A DNA stretch of 64,000 bases from Argyresthia goedartella (lineage: Eukaryota; Arthropoda; Insecta; Lepidoptera; Argyresthiidae), in NCBI GenBank assembly GCA_949825045.1, contig OX463808.1:32797674-32861673 (forward strand). The letters run 5' to 3'. The position numbers and the translations under genes were made by a program. Each line of letters begins with the position of its first letter. Positions within the stretch are counted from its first letter, which is position 1. The notes beneath the pieces are model-generated. The model was given only the letters and a program-made list of their open reading frames with translations. It made no database searches and was not told the origin of the DNA. Of this stretch, positions 11,359 to 23,600 are shown piece by piece.

Positions 11359-11740
11359 AAATATTTTTGGTGTGATTGTGTCGCCTTGGCGCAAACGTCG
11401 CTGGATCGGCACGAAGTCAGAGAGCCTATGCATCCGGACTTAGAGAGTTAAATTTCGGTAGCCCTCCCGGAGGATATCCACGTATCGCTTGTCAACATTA
11501 CACCGTTGGAGAGGATTAAACAAGGCGCAATGCTCGACACTGTCGAATGCCTTTTCATAGTCGACAAAGGCGAAGCATATGGGCCGCTTATACTACCGGC
11601 ATCTCTCCATCAGTTATTTGACTGCGTGAATGTAGTCCATGGTTGAGTATCCACTCCGGAAGCCTGATATCAGTTCAGTCCTACTTAAATAGAGGTATGT
11701 CGCGAGATTGAGTGCGTATATGTGGAAACACACTACACTT
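11359..11740 (-). mobile_element. RTE LINE, 5' part of the RT (upstream of BEL insertion)
   Basis: On the minus strand: ISGFRSGYSTMDYIHAVK, ICFAFVDYEKAFDSVEH and RLRQGDTITPKIF. The last phrase runs straight into VLEDQLKTLDW on the far side of the BEL element, so the two parts were once contiguous. Two stops lie within the part seen here. Nothing of the endonuclease was recognised further upstream. Confidence 0.82.
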
Positions 11741-12529
11741 TCAATTCAGAATACTGATATAAGGCGCAAGCCAAACAAAATACCGTTGCGCCTTTGTTTG
11801 CGTACGTTTTGTAGGGTGGAATGGAAAGACTCGTCGAGCAGTTTTTGTGGCTTGTGTCCAGCGGCGCAGCAATGACATATAACCTAAGGTTCTATACTGA
11901 TACATAAGGTCCAGTGAGGTAGATCATAGGTTCTGTTATTTACCACTTTATTTATTTTGTGATCTGTTGTCACTTTGTTGCTGTGGTCATATCTCTCAGC
12001 ATTTCATCTTTCACAACGTTAGAAAAAACCTACATCTTCCTGCTCTGCCCTTGTTCTTCAATAAATACGGTTTAGGTAAACTTTTTACTATTACGCCTTC
12101 AACCAAGGAGATGCTGCAAATAACACGACGGAAGCTAGCGATTCCAGACAAGAATCTGGACCTACTGACACTGATGGTGGCGTGAAATAAGCGCTTAGGA
12201 AATGTCCTGGATAAACTTGCTGGGGTCATAACATGGCCAAATTAATGGCGTTAAAACCAACAAAAGTTGGGAGTTATCTAGAAAAAGTTATGACTTTCCG
12301 TGCCAACAACAGGCGCGCATCGAGGTACCGATCCAGAAAATTATCTGGCCCGGTGGCGCGTATGCTAATTTTATATGTAAGCCATTGACGCTAGCGACGC
12401 TGTCATCGGGTCAGATAAGTTTGTGGATATATGCTTTGATTTTTGATAATTGACACGAATAAGTATTTGTTTTAACTGTATACTTGTTCTATAATTCAAT
12501 TGTTGATTTTATGCTCGAAAATCTTTATA
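11741..12529. other. Intergenic, nothing recognised
   Basis: No gene or named repeat. A 72-codon open frame at 11967-12185 has no family signature and is probably chance. Confidence 0.5.
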
Positions 12530-12775
12530 ATAATAATAATAATCAAAATATTAGAGGACAATCTTACACAAATCGAACTAGGCCCATTGTAAGCTCAATA
12601 AGGCTTGTGTTATGGATATTAAACGACTATACTATGTAAATACATAAAAAACATTTAAGACTAAGAAACGAATATCCATGCTTATCACACAAATATTTGC
12701 CCTTACCGGGAATCGAACCCAGGACCGTCAACTTCGTATGCAGGGTCACTATCTGCTAGGCGAAACCGGTCGTTT
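12530..12775 (-). mobile_element. tRNA-derived SINE
   Basis: On the minus strand the head has a tRNA-like A-box region near 12750 and a B box GGTTCGATTCC near 12711-12721. It is followed by a body containing GTGTGATAAGCATGGATATT and ATCCATAACACAAGCC, and a TTA-repeat tail near 12528-12542. This layout matches the abundant lepidopteran tRNA-derived SINEs. It lies just downstream of carboxypeptidase gene C. Confidence 0.78.
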
Positions 12776-12862
12776 AGGTCTAACTTGTCTATAGGATAAT
12801 TTATTATGTTTTAGTATAATGAAAATAAATCATAATAATGTAATAAATTATATTTATATTTA

Positions 12863-15800
12863 TTATGACAAATTAAGTACACTATCATTCAGATACGATC
12901 TATACGAGTCTTTCCTGCTCCTCAACCTATAAACAACCACACCCGCAGCTATACCGCATACAAACAACACATTAAATACTAAACTCACTATCATCACCGA
13001 CAACGTAGTACCTTTAGTAGACTGTTCTGGTATTTCAATACTCTCGTATGTAGTATAATCTGTAGGTACGGGGTGGTAGTTGATGGGTTGTGGTAGGTCG
13101 AGATTGCGTATGAAGTAGGAGATTAGTTGTTGCGCCGGCGCAGGTGTGTCGAAGGGCACGAGGTGACCAGCTCCTCGGACTAACACCTCGGTAAGGCGGC
13201 CGCCGCTCTTCACGTAGCTGGAATAGGAAAAGCCCCTTATATACACAAAGTCCAGGTTTATATGCGACACATTTTTCAGACGGAAGAAGAAAAATAACTA
13301 CTACGCTTCTAAATACGGGCAGATCCATGGCGAAACCTTTGGCTCCGTACGTCTTAAAAAGTGAGTTACTGTTAAGAAAACTAAACGGATGGTGGACGTG
13401 AGTACGTTGTCAGCACATAATGCAATACAGTCACAAAATATTTACTCGTATAAATCCGATCCTACCAAACGATCAAAATGAAATACTCACAGCAATACAT
13501 TTCATTCTCACATTGAAATGCTGATCTAAATGACGTTTTTGACAGTCCTATTATTGCTCGAAATAATTGCGGTAGAAATAGCTTACGCACCCCGCCACCC
13601 TGTTTTCGTACCACCACGGTGTCCGTGGCGCGTTCATGAACTCCTCCCGCAGGCTCCAGCGCCAACTCCTGCGCCGCTCCTCGCTGCTGGCCGTGCACGG
13701 CGCTATCAGGTCTAGTTGACCGCTGGAATGTTACAATAAACCACTCGTTACTAGCAATATTTTAAGAGATTCATAGGTTTTGTACCTTAATATTCAAAAT
13801 CGTAACTTCAATAATTTCCAGTTTACTTTATAATCGTCTGACCATCGGGATGGTGGTCTGTTCGGTGGTGTAAGTACTGTTGTTGACCACCACTCTGTCA
13901 ATTGAATTAAATTTATTTTAAATTAATTAAAATAAAATAAAAACACTCTGGTCCACCTTCCGTCTTTCCTTCTCCACTTTAGTCTCATTACCCTTGCAAC
14001 CACATCTTGACCTTTTATTTGTTTGCACACTATCTACGAGTTTGATGCATGCACGGCACGCTGCATAGCCATTTATAATACATAATGCTATTTAAACTCT
14101 CCTACTGTACAGTACAGTACTGATATCCTCCTTCATATTTAAAACCGCGGCAAGTAAGTTACTTACCAGTATATCAAGATCCGGTAATGTTCCAACATGT
14201 TTTCCACAATCGGCCTCATATGGCTAAGAAATTCTGGTATTAGCTTTGTAATCGCCTTTTGTTTCGTAGAATCAAACACCTTGCTCCCAGTATGGAGTGC
14301 AATCTTTACTTCAGGACGCTCGATGTATTTCGTATAACGACGTATTTCATGGTCCAGATCGTCTTTCAAGAGGTTGTAGTTCTGTTGCTGGAAACTTATG
14401 TCGTAGAGTTTGTCGAGCAAATGGTTTCTGAGCTGCGGAGTAGTATAAGATAAGCTAAGCACGTAATTTAGCAGGAATATAATTAGGAAAAATCGTTGAT
14501 CAAAAAATTTGCACCTAGCCAATAATTACTTTATGGTAGGATCCTAGTCCATCGATTTATGTCGAAGAGTTAGTCCATTACAGCCGCTATTGTGATCTGA
14601 ATCTATCAAACAGCGAGTATATTCAGGGGGATGCGTTCACTCTTCACGTTAACATTGTATTTAAGGTCATTGTCAATGGTCAATATTTCTGATAAAGGTT
14701 ATCTCAATTTTAGATCTTAGGCAAAATATATCTGTGAATATTCTATACTAACCTTGCGAGCCGCGTAGTGATCCTCCCTTCTTATCGCGTCGAAGTATGC
14801 TTCCTGCGATTTCCTCACTGCAGCCACTCCTTGCGAGTCGATGAGGCCCCAATGGTAGAACAAAGAGCTTTGGTTGGCGATGTCCTCACGCTCTAGTATC
14901 GGGTTGCCCATCATAAGGCCCTGGAGATAAGGAAGAGTCAGATTATGAACAAAACCTCTACTGAGCTTAATAAAAGCCGTAGAAGTTGAAGTTATTTAAA
15001 AAGTATCAAAAAAAATAGTCAGTGTATCTGGCAACCTAAGGGCAGGTTCCTACATCACCCAAAGGCTGAGCATGGCAATTCAGCAGGGAAATGCGGCAGG
15101 CGTGCTGGGGACAATGCCCCGGGCTAGCTTAAGCTTCTTAAAATCGATTTAATGTAACTATTTGTTTGTAAACACCTCTTGTAAAATTATATAATTACTA
15201 TAATAATTACTTCGCTCTGTTATGTCATCATATTTATCCATTTTACAATTATCGTCCTAATCTATGACTATATACGCGCCCGCGCCTGATCTTACATACC
15301 TTTCGCCTAGCTTGTCTCAGTCCTCATATTCAAGTGTACGAAATGGCAATGCAGGAGTTACCTGCAGGTTGATGGTCAAGTTCCCTTCCGGTCTTCTAGT
15401 GAGTATCTCTGCAGCGAGCGCCGGTACGTAGTGTCCCGCGTACGATTCCCCAGCGAGGAATAGAGGTGCGGTGCGGAGACGAGGGAACAACGTCAGGAAC
15501 TGCTGGATGGCTGTGTAGAGGTGCACTGAGTACTGAAAGGTAAATTAATTAAGCTTTTTACCTTTATTCCACTGCATTATGGACTATATTACGAGCTTAT
15601 TATTATTAGGCAAAGAAAACTCGTAGCCCTATGGCTGTACTTTGTTGTGCACTTATTGTTAATTTTTCGTTTCCATCTCAAAGACCTGCATTTGTTTCCG
15701 TCCATTTAACATTTACATACAGGCACACACATTGCTTCTGGCCCCCACACCAGGATATCCTGTGCCGTGGGAACCAAAAACAGCGTCCTATTCTTGTAAA

Positions 15801-18800
15801 CATCCACGACCTGGGGTTGTTTCTTTCTTCCTCCCCAGCCGGACTTCGAACCCAGGACCTCTCGCTTGGGAAGCGCAGCCTCGACCACAACACCACAGAG
15901 GTCTATGTTCGGAGATTGGCCTCTTTTTGAGGCAACATAATACACAGGCACTTTTGAGGAATAACTAATCACGCTGTTTCATTGAACAAATAATACTTAC
16001 TGTAGCCATGCCAGTCGCGTATCCCTCGTCGCTGTCTGTGAAGCTGTACCCAGTTCCCACAGGGTTGTCGATGAAGAGCAAAGAGTGCTCCTTGCCCCAC
16101 CAGTGCTCGCGTACTGAAACCATTATCAAATATCTAGATGATTGCATTTGATATACAGTGCAGGTTACTTGAGGTGGCCTACTCTCAGCAGTGGGTGGTG
16201 ACACATGATGATGATATCTACGAAATTCTACGAAAGGGTCTTTGGGCTAGCCTCCTATCATGCAATAAATGACGTTATGAAAAAAAACAGATTGCGGTAC
16301 ACTAAAAAGCCCAAAACAAGCAGATAAGACTTAAGGCAATTATTGAGATTCGATAAAATTATAACAGCTGTACTGTTATAATTTTAACGTATCTGTTATC
16401 TGTAATCTGTTAAATTAAATAAATTTTAAATGCAAGCGGTACCCGTATCATATTTAATTGTTCCCGCCTGCATTAAAATTTAATTGAATTGTATTTTAGC
16501 ACTTTATTTTATCGAATCTCAATAATTACGATTTGATATTCTCCAAATGTACCCTACGTGTTTCTTATCGAAATAAACTCTTTTTGAATTTTGAATTTTA
16601 CGTTATGCTTATTTTGTGCTTATACCGCAATCGGGTATTTGGTCGACATTTATTTCCTGCTTTATAATTACGAAAAATCTGTAATAGACCGTGAGATGGT
16701 GACACAAAATGTCAGGTCATTTGTACTGGTATGCCGACCCTTCAGGGGTCTAATTACGTAATGACAAAAAGGAAAATGATGGTCATAGTGCTGGTGCCGG
16801 CCGCCCAATCGCGTGGCGGGAATCGAACGTGTCGGATAAATTACGAGTGTCGAACGATTTGTTCCACAAAACTTCTTATATTTTCCGATAGTCGATAAAA
16901 AAGAAGTACGGTAGCGAAATGCCATACTTCTCCGGTGTGACTTACAGCCCGCCATACCGAAGAGAACACAATAATTAAAAAAATCAATCATTTGTACCAG
17001 ACTATTTTTGCACAGCTAATCATCGTCGATTTACGAAAATCGAAAATATTTTTTTAACCTGTTTTCTGTTTGATCAATTGGTCATAAATAGAAGTCTGAT
17101 GATGCCCATACCTGTGGGGGGTGGCGAATGTGTACAATATTTTTTCAAAATTGTAAGTAATGCTTATTTCGAACAATTTGTACCAGTGTGGCAAAGAGCA
17201 AGATTAATAAATATATCCGTACTAGCCTTTTGCTCTTTAATTTGATACCCCACTCGAGGGTTTTGAAAAAAGTTTTCTAACCCGCTCATTAAAACGTAAA
17301 GAACGCCATTTTCGTATCTACCCAGTAACATTTGCGCTATCAAGACAAATCTAATGAAGTATCATTTACAAAAATCGGTTGAGCCATTAAGTAGTTACGA
17401 GGGGACACAGGAACAGACATACATATAAATATACATAGACGTCAAACACATAACCCTCATCTTTTCCGCTTTGCTGTATTCGGGTAAAAAAGAAGCAAAT
17501 ATGATTTTTAAGCAGTTTTGGGTAGAGGCCTGATGCTAAGAGTGGAGTCAAGTGAAACTAGACAAAACAGCGGCACTTTTACACAGCTAATGGAACCGTA
17601 AAATCCGTCTTTACGGACATGGCAAGGCAGTTTGAAATGGGGCATTGTGGATACGCATTGTTTTGCCGTAAACAGCAGAGTTGGGACGTAATACCATGGA
17701 ATATACATACATAACATTATATTTTTCATGGTTTTTGAACTTTATTAGAAATCAATAAAGTTTAAAATCGTGGGCCATTTTTATCTACCCACAGACGAGT
17801 GGCTATATCAGTGGATAATGGGATACTTATATATAGATGGATAGATATAGATAGTCATTATTGCCAAAAATACAGTCGAGGTGTTCATCACAAATATTGC
17901 ACTTGTAATTTTACCACAGCCAGACATAGCAAATTATAAAGTTATAACTAACAACAACATAATTAAAAAAAGTTAATTAAAATCACCAAATTAGTTAGTA
18001 AAGTTGATATTTTCGATCTTTTATCGCTCAAAATGTTATGTGATGCTAATGCGTGCTTGAATGACACAATTGTGTTGCATTTGCCTGTCTGCTCTGTAAT
18101 TATCAATTGACAAACCGGTATTATTCACTAAATAACTGGCTGTGGATATGTGGAGTTTCCACATTGAGATAGTGAGTAACCATCATAGGTAGAAACCATT
18201 ATTAGACGGTGTTTCGTGAAACCACTTTAGAACTATATATTAATTATTATTATAATTTTATTTTATAATTATATTAATATTATTATTAGTTCACTTTAGA
18301 ACAATGAATTACAGTAATGAAACGTATTTACTATTCACAAGTAACAGGTTAATAAAATTATAACAAATACTCACATCTTAGCTCTTGACCATCATATGAA
18401 AAAGGTCCGATTTCATCAAACACCCCATACAAGCTACTGGACCCTGGACCTCCTTGGAGCCATACAATCAATGGCGTCTTCTCCAAATCCCGATTTAGTA
18501 CAGGAAAGTACCAGAAAAACAGATTAGAGTTGTATATCCCATCCACTGTGAGGAAGCCAGAGTGACTGGTCACATTCAGGAAGAGATTAGGGTCTACTAG
18601 GGAAGCATTCTGGGCTGCTTCTATGTGCCCCTGCTTAATGAGAGGGGACAGGATCAGGTTCTTCGTGGCTGATGATGTGTGAGTTGAGAGGAAGAACACA
18701 CTGAAAAGTTAAAAAGGTGTCAAGTAAATAATACGATAGTTTATTTTATGTTGGGGAGGCAGTTGCTCACGTCCGAAGGAAATATGTACTTGGATCCTAT

Positions 18801-19130
18801 TTCCCTTCCTGGATCAGAAAAGCCGTCGAAACCGCTAGTATCATGTACCTAAATGCAAGTGCGCGGTATCGGCCGAATTACTATGGCAGCCCAACCTGAA
18901 CAAACAATCGGCTGATCAAAAAGTCTGTGTACTGCGCAGTGAGCTACTCCTGCGCTAGTAATACTTAGTATCTCAATGGGTTTATTTTTTTTTCTGAATC
19001 TACATGTTATAGCAATCAATACTACTATTAATAACCTTGTTAGTTGAACGATCTATTGTTATTATATCACAGTGGCAGCAGGAAACACTCACCCAAAAAC
19101 TAAGATGTATTCACTCCACAATAATCCCAT
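12863..19130 (-). CDS. Serine carboxypeptidase (S10), C-terminally membrane-anchored; gene C
   Basis: Eight exons: 19093-19130, 18375-18700, 16001-16113, 15362-15532, 14753-14920, 14167-14432, 13591-13722 and 12863-13217. All have GT/AG borders and sum to 1569 nt, predicting 522 aa. The protein removes C-terminal residues from peptides in the secretory or lysosomal pathway. Residues 1-24 look like a signal peptide. Next come LFFWYFPVLN, the oxyanion motif WLQGGPGSSSLYG, FIDNPVGTGYSF and the nucleophile in GESYAG (Ser189). Asp365 (CGQLDLI) and His423 (GAGHLVP) complete the triad. Unusually, the last exon adds about 80 residues holding a hydrophobic stretch (about 477-501) followed by RLRSRK and a short tail. 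This predicts a type I membrane anchor that most S10 enzymes lack. Its exon 2 corresponds to fused exons 2-3 of gene B. Expression is unproven. Confidence 0.9.
15722..15905 (-). mobile_element. tRNA-derived SINE in intron 3 of gene C
   Basis: On the minus strand an A-box-like segment (GTGGTGTTGTGGTCGAGG) and a B-box-like GGGTTCGAAGTCC lie about 40 bases apart, followed by a body with GGTCGTGGATGTTTACAAG. It sits between exons 3 and 4 of gene C and does not touch splice sites. Confidence 0.72.
16114..18374. other. Intron 2 of gene C, repeat-derived pieces
   Basis: A large intron between exons 2 and 3. A tail resembling RTE LINE ends (CAGCAGTGGG ... ATGATGATGAT) lies near 16170-16215. A dispersed repeat fragment lies near 17375-17480 (CGGTTGAGCCATTAAGTAG followed by GGACA...ACATACATATAAATATAC). 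A GATA-rich simple repeat lies near 17838-17860. No coding frame of interest was seen. Confidence 0.5.
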
Positions 19131-19372
19131 TTTGAGCACTGAAATCTAATCATCTGTCTCTATAACATCATTACTGAACTTAGTAGTAAGCAGCTGAATT
19201 ATATGCATCTCGAGTTAGTTATTATATCATAGTGGCAGCAGGAAACACTCACCAAAAAACTAAAATGTATTCACTCCACAATAATCCCATTTTGAGCACT
19301 TAAATCTAATCAGCTGTCTCTAAATCCGTACTGAACTTAGTACTAAGCAGCTGAATTATATGCATCTCAAGT
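19053..19372 (-). repeat. Tandem duplication of gene C first exon
   Basis: Two copies with a 160-bp period (about 19053-19212 and 19213-19372) share most bases. Each contains an ATG, 12 identical codons apart from the end (MGLLWSEYILVF), and a GTGAGT donor: exon 1 at 19093-19130 and exon 1' at 19253-19290. Both end in phase 2 and could splice to 18700, giving a Gly or a Cys at the junction. They could act as alternative first exons, or one may be silent. Confidence 0.88.
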
Positions 19373-20645
19373 TCAATGGTTTGGTTTTAGAGAGGTGCAA
19401 TGGAATAGTCAGTTGACCGGTCGTCCGACGAACGGTTGCCCCTCCCGACACAGAAATACTGACTGACTTGACTTTAGCGTACCGACCGACCGACCGACTG
19501 AACTCTAAGACAGACTGGTGGGAAACTTGAGTACATAAAATACCTTTATGCTTTGATGACCTTGTTGAAAAAAAAACAATGCTGTGCACGGACCGGATCC
19601 CATTAGGTCACCCACCACTACGAAATAAGACTAGTTTGCAGACCACGCTGATAAGTGTGTGTAATAATAAGCAAGCGTTCAATCACCTTCTCATACATAA
19701 GACCAACTAGCTAAGCGTTTAAATTGCTTGGGAAAATACTAGATGCAGCGAGCTGCGTCTTATTATTCGATATCTTAAAAATAATTTGAGTGAGGTTATA
19801 AGGTGCTGACAGTCTCAAGAGGAAAAGATGAGGATACTGCCGCGTATCTAGATTACTCGAGATAACAAATTATTCATAATAAACAACGAGTACCTACCTA
19901 TTAGGTAGGTACCGAAGCAGTTACTATAGCCTAGCTAATCGTTTGGTCACCCTACGCATGATTTCTACGTACGACTTTTGTGTATGTATTTTTTAACTTA
20001 ATATGCGTAATTAGGGTGAAATAAAAATCATCTTTCTTTGTAAAATACTGTGTTTGTTCTGTAGGTCAGGAACCAAAGAAATCCAGCGTATAATCTTAAT
20101 AGCAAATATGACTAATGCACGTCTGAGGGTCCACCTTCAATAAGTGATATCTTTTGATCGGTAGCATTTACGCAATAGTTTTTACATTTTTTTTCCAAAT
20201 TTCACCTTTAACCATTAATAACTTTTGATTGGAAAATTTTACAAACTTAAGCTTCAATTTAAAATTGCTTTGGATCTTTTACTAGATCGTCATAGGTCTG
20301 GAACTAAAAAAATCCAGTATGGTGCCTCAGAGGGCATATACATTCAGGTGGTGGGTTATTGATTGCTTCTGTTCATCTTGATAAAGCCTACCCTCTGCTC
20401 CACCATTTGAGCTTATGCCGGGAAATAAAAATAAATTATATAAGTAGTGTACCATTTAATGTTACTAATAAGCTTCAATTCTTCGTCATCCTTTTCAAAA
20501 GTCAGTCATCTTCACTTGGTACAAACGTCAATTCCTTTTGATCAAAGCCCACCGCACACGGCCAACTAAATGTCGCCTCATATAGGGGTGCCGACTTTTT
20601 GTGCGTTTGCGCCGAGGCTTAAAGTTAGACAACCACCAGTCATCA
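19373..20645. other. Spacer between genes C and B
   Basis: Upstream flank of gene C and downstream flank of gene B. It holds a short GACC-type simple repeat near 19481-19499. Related short segments near 20065-20090 and 20292-20320 (GGAAC.AA.AAATCCAG) hint at an old repeat. No gene, promoter element or RNA was identified. Confidence 0.5.
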
Positions 20646-23600
20646 TCACTCGGTGATGTGTTTGTCGACGTGCACTAAGTTTCCCGTATCGTCTGCCAGC
20701 GTGAGTCCGCGTGCGAACGCCGAGATGAGGCCGAGGGCGGCTGCGGGCTGGTCTGCCGGGACCATGTGGCCGGCGCCGCTTATCATCACCTCGGTGAAGT
20801 TGCCAGCTGTCTTGTAGTACCTGCGAAAACAGATTTATGACACAACTATAACATAGGTACTTTTTACTGGATAAAAGTAGGCGCAACATGCCTCTGTCAG
20901 CCACCCCGTATGGCAACAGGCTTTGTGTGCTTTTTATGGTTCCGTACCTAAAGGGTGCCAAACGAGATCCTATTACTAAGCCTCCGCTATCAATCCGTCT
21001 GTCTGTCTATCCGCCAGCGGGCTGTGTCTCACGAATCTTAGAATACACGAATAGGTAGAGAGTTGAAATGTTCACAAAATGTGTATTTTTTCCTGCTATA
21101 GCAACAAATAATAAACTTAACGAGATTTTATAATTTAAACAAAAAATAAAATCAGGTCCTGACCAAAATTGTTGAGAAGCTCTACTGGTACGTTGACCAT
21201 GTGGTTCGCGACCCGTGGTCCCACCGGCTAAACCCACTGGGTCCCATCAGGTCGATTTCACCATTATGCATTATGACGAAAATAGATTATTGACCAGCCT
21301 TAATAAAGTAACCAAATCGCAACCTATTGGCTACCTTGTTTTGAGCAGTTCCGGTGGCTATCTTAGGTCTTCATCATTAGTTCCACTTTAGAAAATGATG
21401 CTTCTCCAGAGTAAATGCACGAGTTACAATGAAAATTACCATCATCGCTGTAGGTCTGCCTTTAATGTTTGAAGATTTTTATTTGAAGAAAAAAGAAAGA
21501 TTTTCCAAATCGGTCCACCCGTCGTGAAAAAATTAATGAACATACATAAAAACCATCCTGTCGAATTGTTAACCTCCTCCTTTTGTGAAGTCGGTTAATA
21601 AAATAAAGGGGGTTCCCATCATCCTCAGTAGGGTCTGGTCTGGGATCGAAACCCAGTGCAGTTTGTACGATGGTACGGTACCTTTCTTGTACGACTCTGA
21701 CCCCCACTTGACTGTTTTTAGGACTTTCTGTTTTGCTCTCGCTTCACTAAGTAGCACTTAAGAACATCTTTATGGTCTTAGATTGGAGTCGGTGCTGGTA
21801 AGAGTGGTAAGACCAGGTTCCGTATCCGAAGGGTTCCAAACGGGACCCTATTACTAAGCCTCCGCTGTCTGCCGTCAGCGAGCTGTATCTCATGAACCGT
21901 AATATCTAGATAATTGAATTTTCCCCAAAACAGAATACAATTTTTAGAAAGCGTTTAGACAGTACGTACTTCCGTTCTGTACTCTGTCTTACCCGGCTAA
22001 TTTCCCATCATGATACCAGGTGTGTCGCTTGGCTTTCTTGAACTCCTCAGTTCCGGAAAAGTTGAAGGCGTTGTAGGTGTTCACCGAAGGATGGTAGGCC
22101 ACGATGATATCCAGATGACCACTGTCAAGAAAAGTAACAAATATCATTGAGATTTAATGAAAAAAAAAACAGAAAAATCTTTCTTGGTTCAAGGTCCCCT
22201 TATTCCCTTCTATGCTTCAAAAAAATCCCAGCCGTGAAAAAACGTGGTTGATGTTTTGACTTTTAGTGGTAATGGAACGATGAATGCCGCAAGAAAAGTA
22301 TCTGATGAATTTCACTCACTTGTAACACATGACCTTATAATTTTCCAGCAACTCCTCAACCCAAGGCTTCACGCTATGCATGAAGTCAGGCACGAGCTTC
22401 CTATAGACTCGACCTATTGATGTAAAGTTCGTGCTACCGACGTGAATTGCCTTGCGGACGGTCCCGGATTGTATGTAGTCTATGTATGGTGAGTCGTCGA
22501 GGCTGGTCGCTCCATCGATGTAGTTGTATAGGTCATCCAACTCGGACTCTTGCAGGAAGACGTTAAGCAGGTAGTTGTAGTACTGGAATGGTCAATGGAA
22601 TTCGGTAATGACAATATCCACGACATATTTGCGTTCGATTCATTGGTGCTGAAATTTTCATTACAGGTACTTATAATTTCAATGCCCGTTTGAGCCTATC
22701 CTACCAAATTTCTGCTCTGTTATTACCCGTGACATTGGCGCTATATGAGAAAGACTTGTACCCAGCAGCGGGTCGGTCGATGTGGGTTAAGCATAATGAT
22801 GCTTGATGATTACCCTAAGTTCTAATAAACATGTCTTCTTAATGAGAACTTACAGCAAAAGCCTTGATCATCTCTCCCTCTTTGATAAACTGCACGACAG
22901 CAGTCTCCAAGTGCTTCATCTGGTCAGCCACGTTGTCGTCCACCAGTCCGACCTCGCGGACGAAGTGGCTGTACCTCTGCAGGGTCTCCGGGTCCATAAA
23001 CCCATTACCGATGGCCAGGCCCTGCAGAAATATGGACTCAGATCAGATTGTCATGATATATAGAATCCGTTTTATATGGCATTTAAGAATCTTTATTTTC
23101 TGTTTTGAGGTGTAGTGTGGTTCTGCATCTTACATAAGCTGGGGGTCTCGCGTTCAGAGGAAAATATCTCCAGGGTGTTGGATATTTATATTTTTGTGAC
23201 GTCGCTGTTTTAGATTTCCATGTGGATGTTTTACTTGTGTAGTGGTTTGTGACCAGAGATAATGCAAGTAGGGACTTATAGGAATGTTTTCTCGTGCTGT
23301 GGTTTGATCGTTCACCATGAGTTAAGCAGGCTTTTAACACTTACATTAAGGTTGATAGGTTGATCCTTTTTCCGATTCCAGAGGATTTGCACTCCCAGTG
23401 AGGGTATGTGCTTCCCTGCGTATGACTCTCCGGCGATAGTCAGAGGAGACTTGCGAAGTTCGGGGAAGATTGTCAAGAACTGCTGCAGGGCGTGGTAAAG
23501 GTTCTCTCCGATCTGTTGACGAGAAATTATTTAGTTGAACTTTGCATAGCCCAACATTCACGCTAATAAGAGCCTAAAGAACGACAATATTATTATGAAT

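Noticed and set aside
13035..13328. 97-codon minus-strand frame
   Set aside because: Shadow of gene C exon 8 in another frame, Arg/Pro/Thr-rich with no family features.
13462..13698. 78-codon minus-strand frame
   Set aside because: Off-frame reading of gene C exon 7 plus intron sequence.
15078..15121. Possible tRNA or small RNA
   Set aside because: No A/B box pair or cloverleaf. The tRNA-like boxes seen elsewhere (12.7, 15.8 and 55.1 kb) are SINE heads, not tRNA genes.
20578..20961. 127-codon minus-strand frame
   Set aside because: It overlaps the last exon of gene B in another frame and runs across its splice acceptor; the in-phase exon with the GAGHMVP motif is the real reading.
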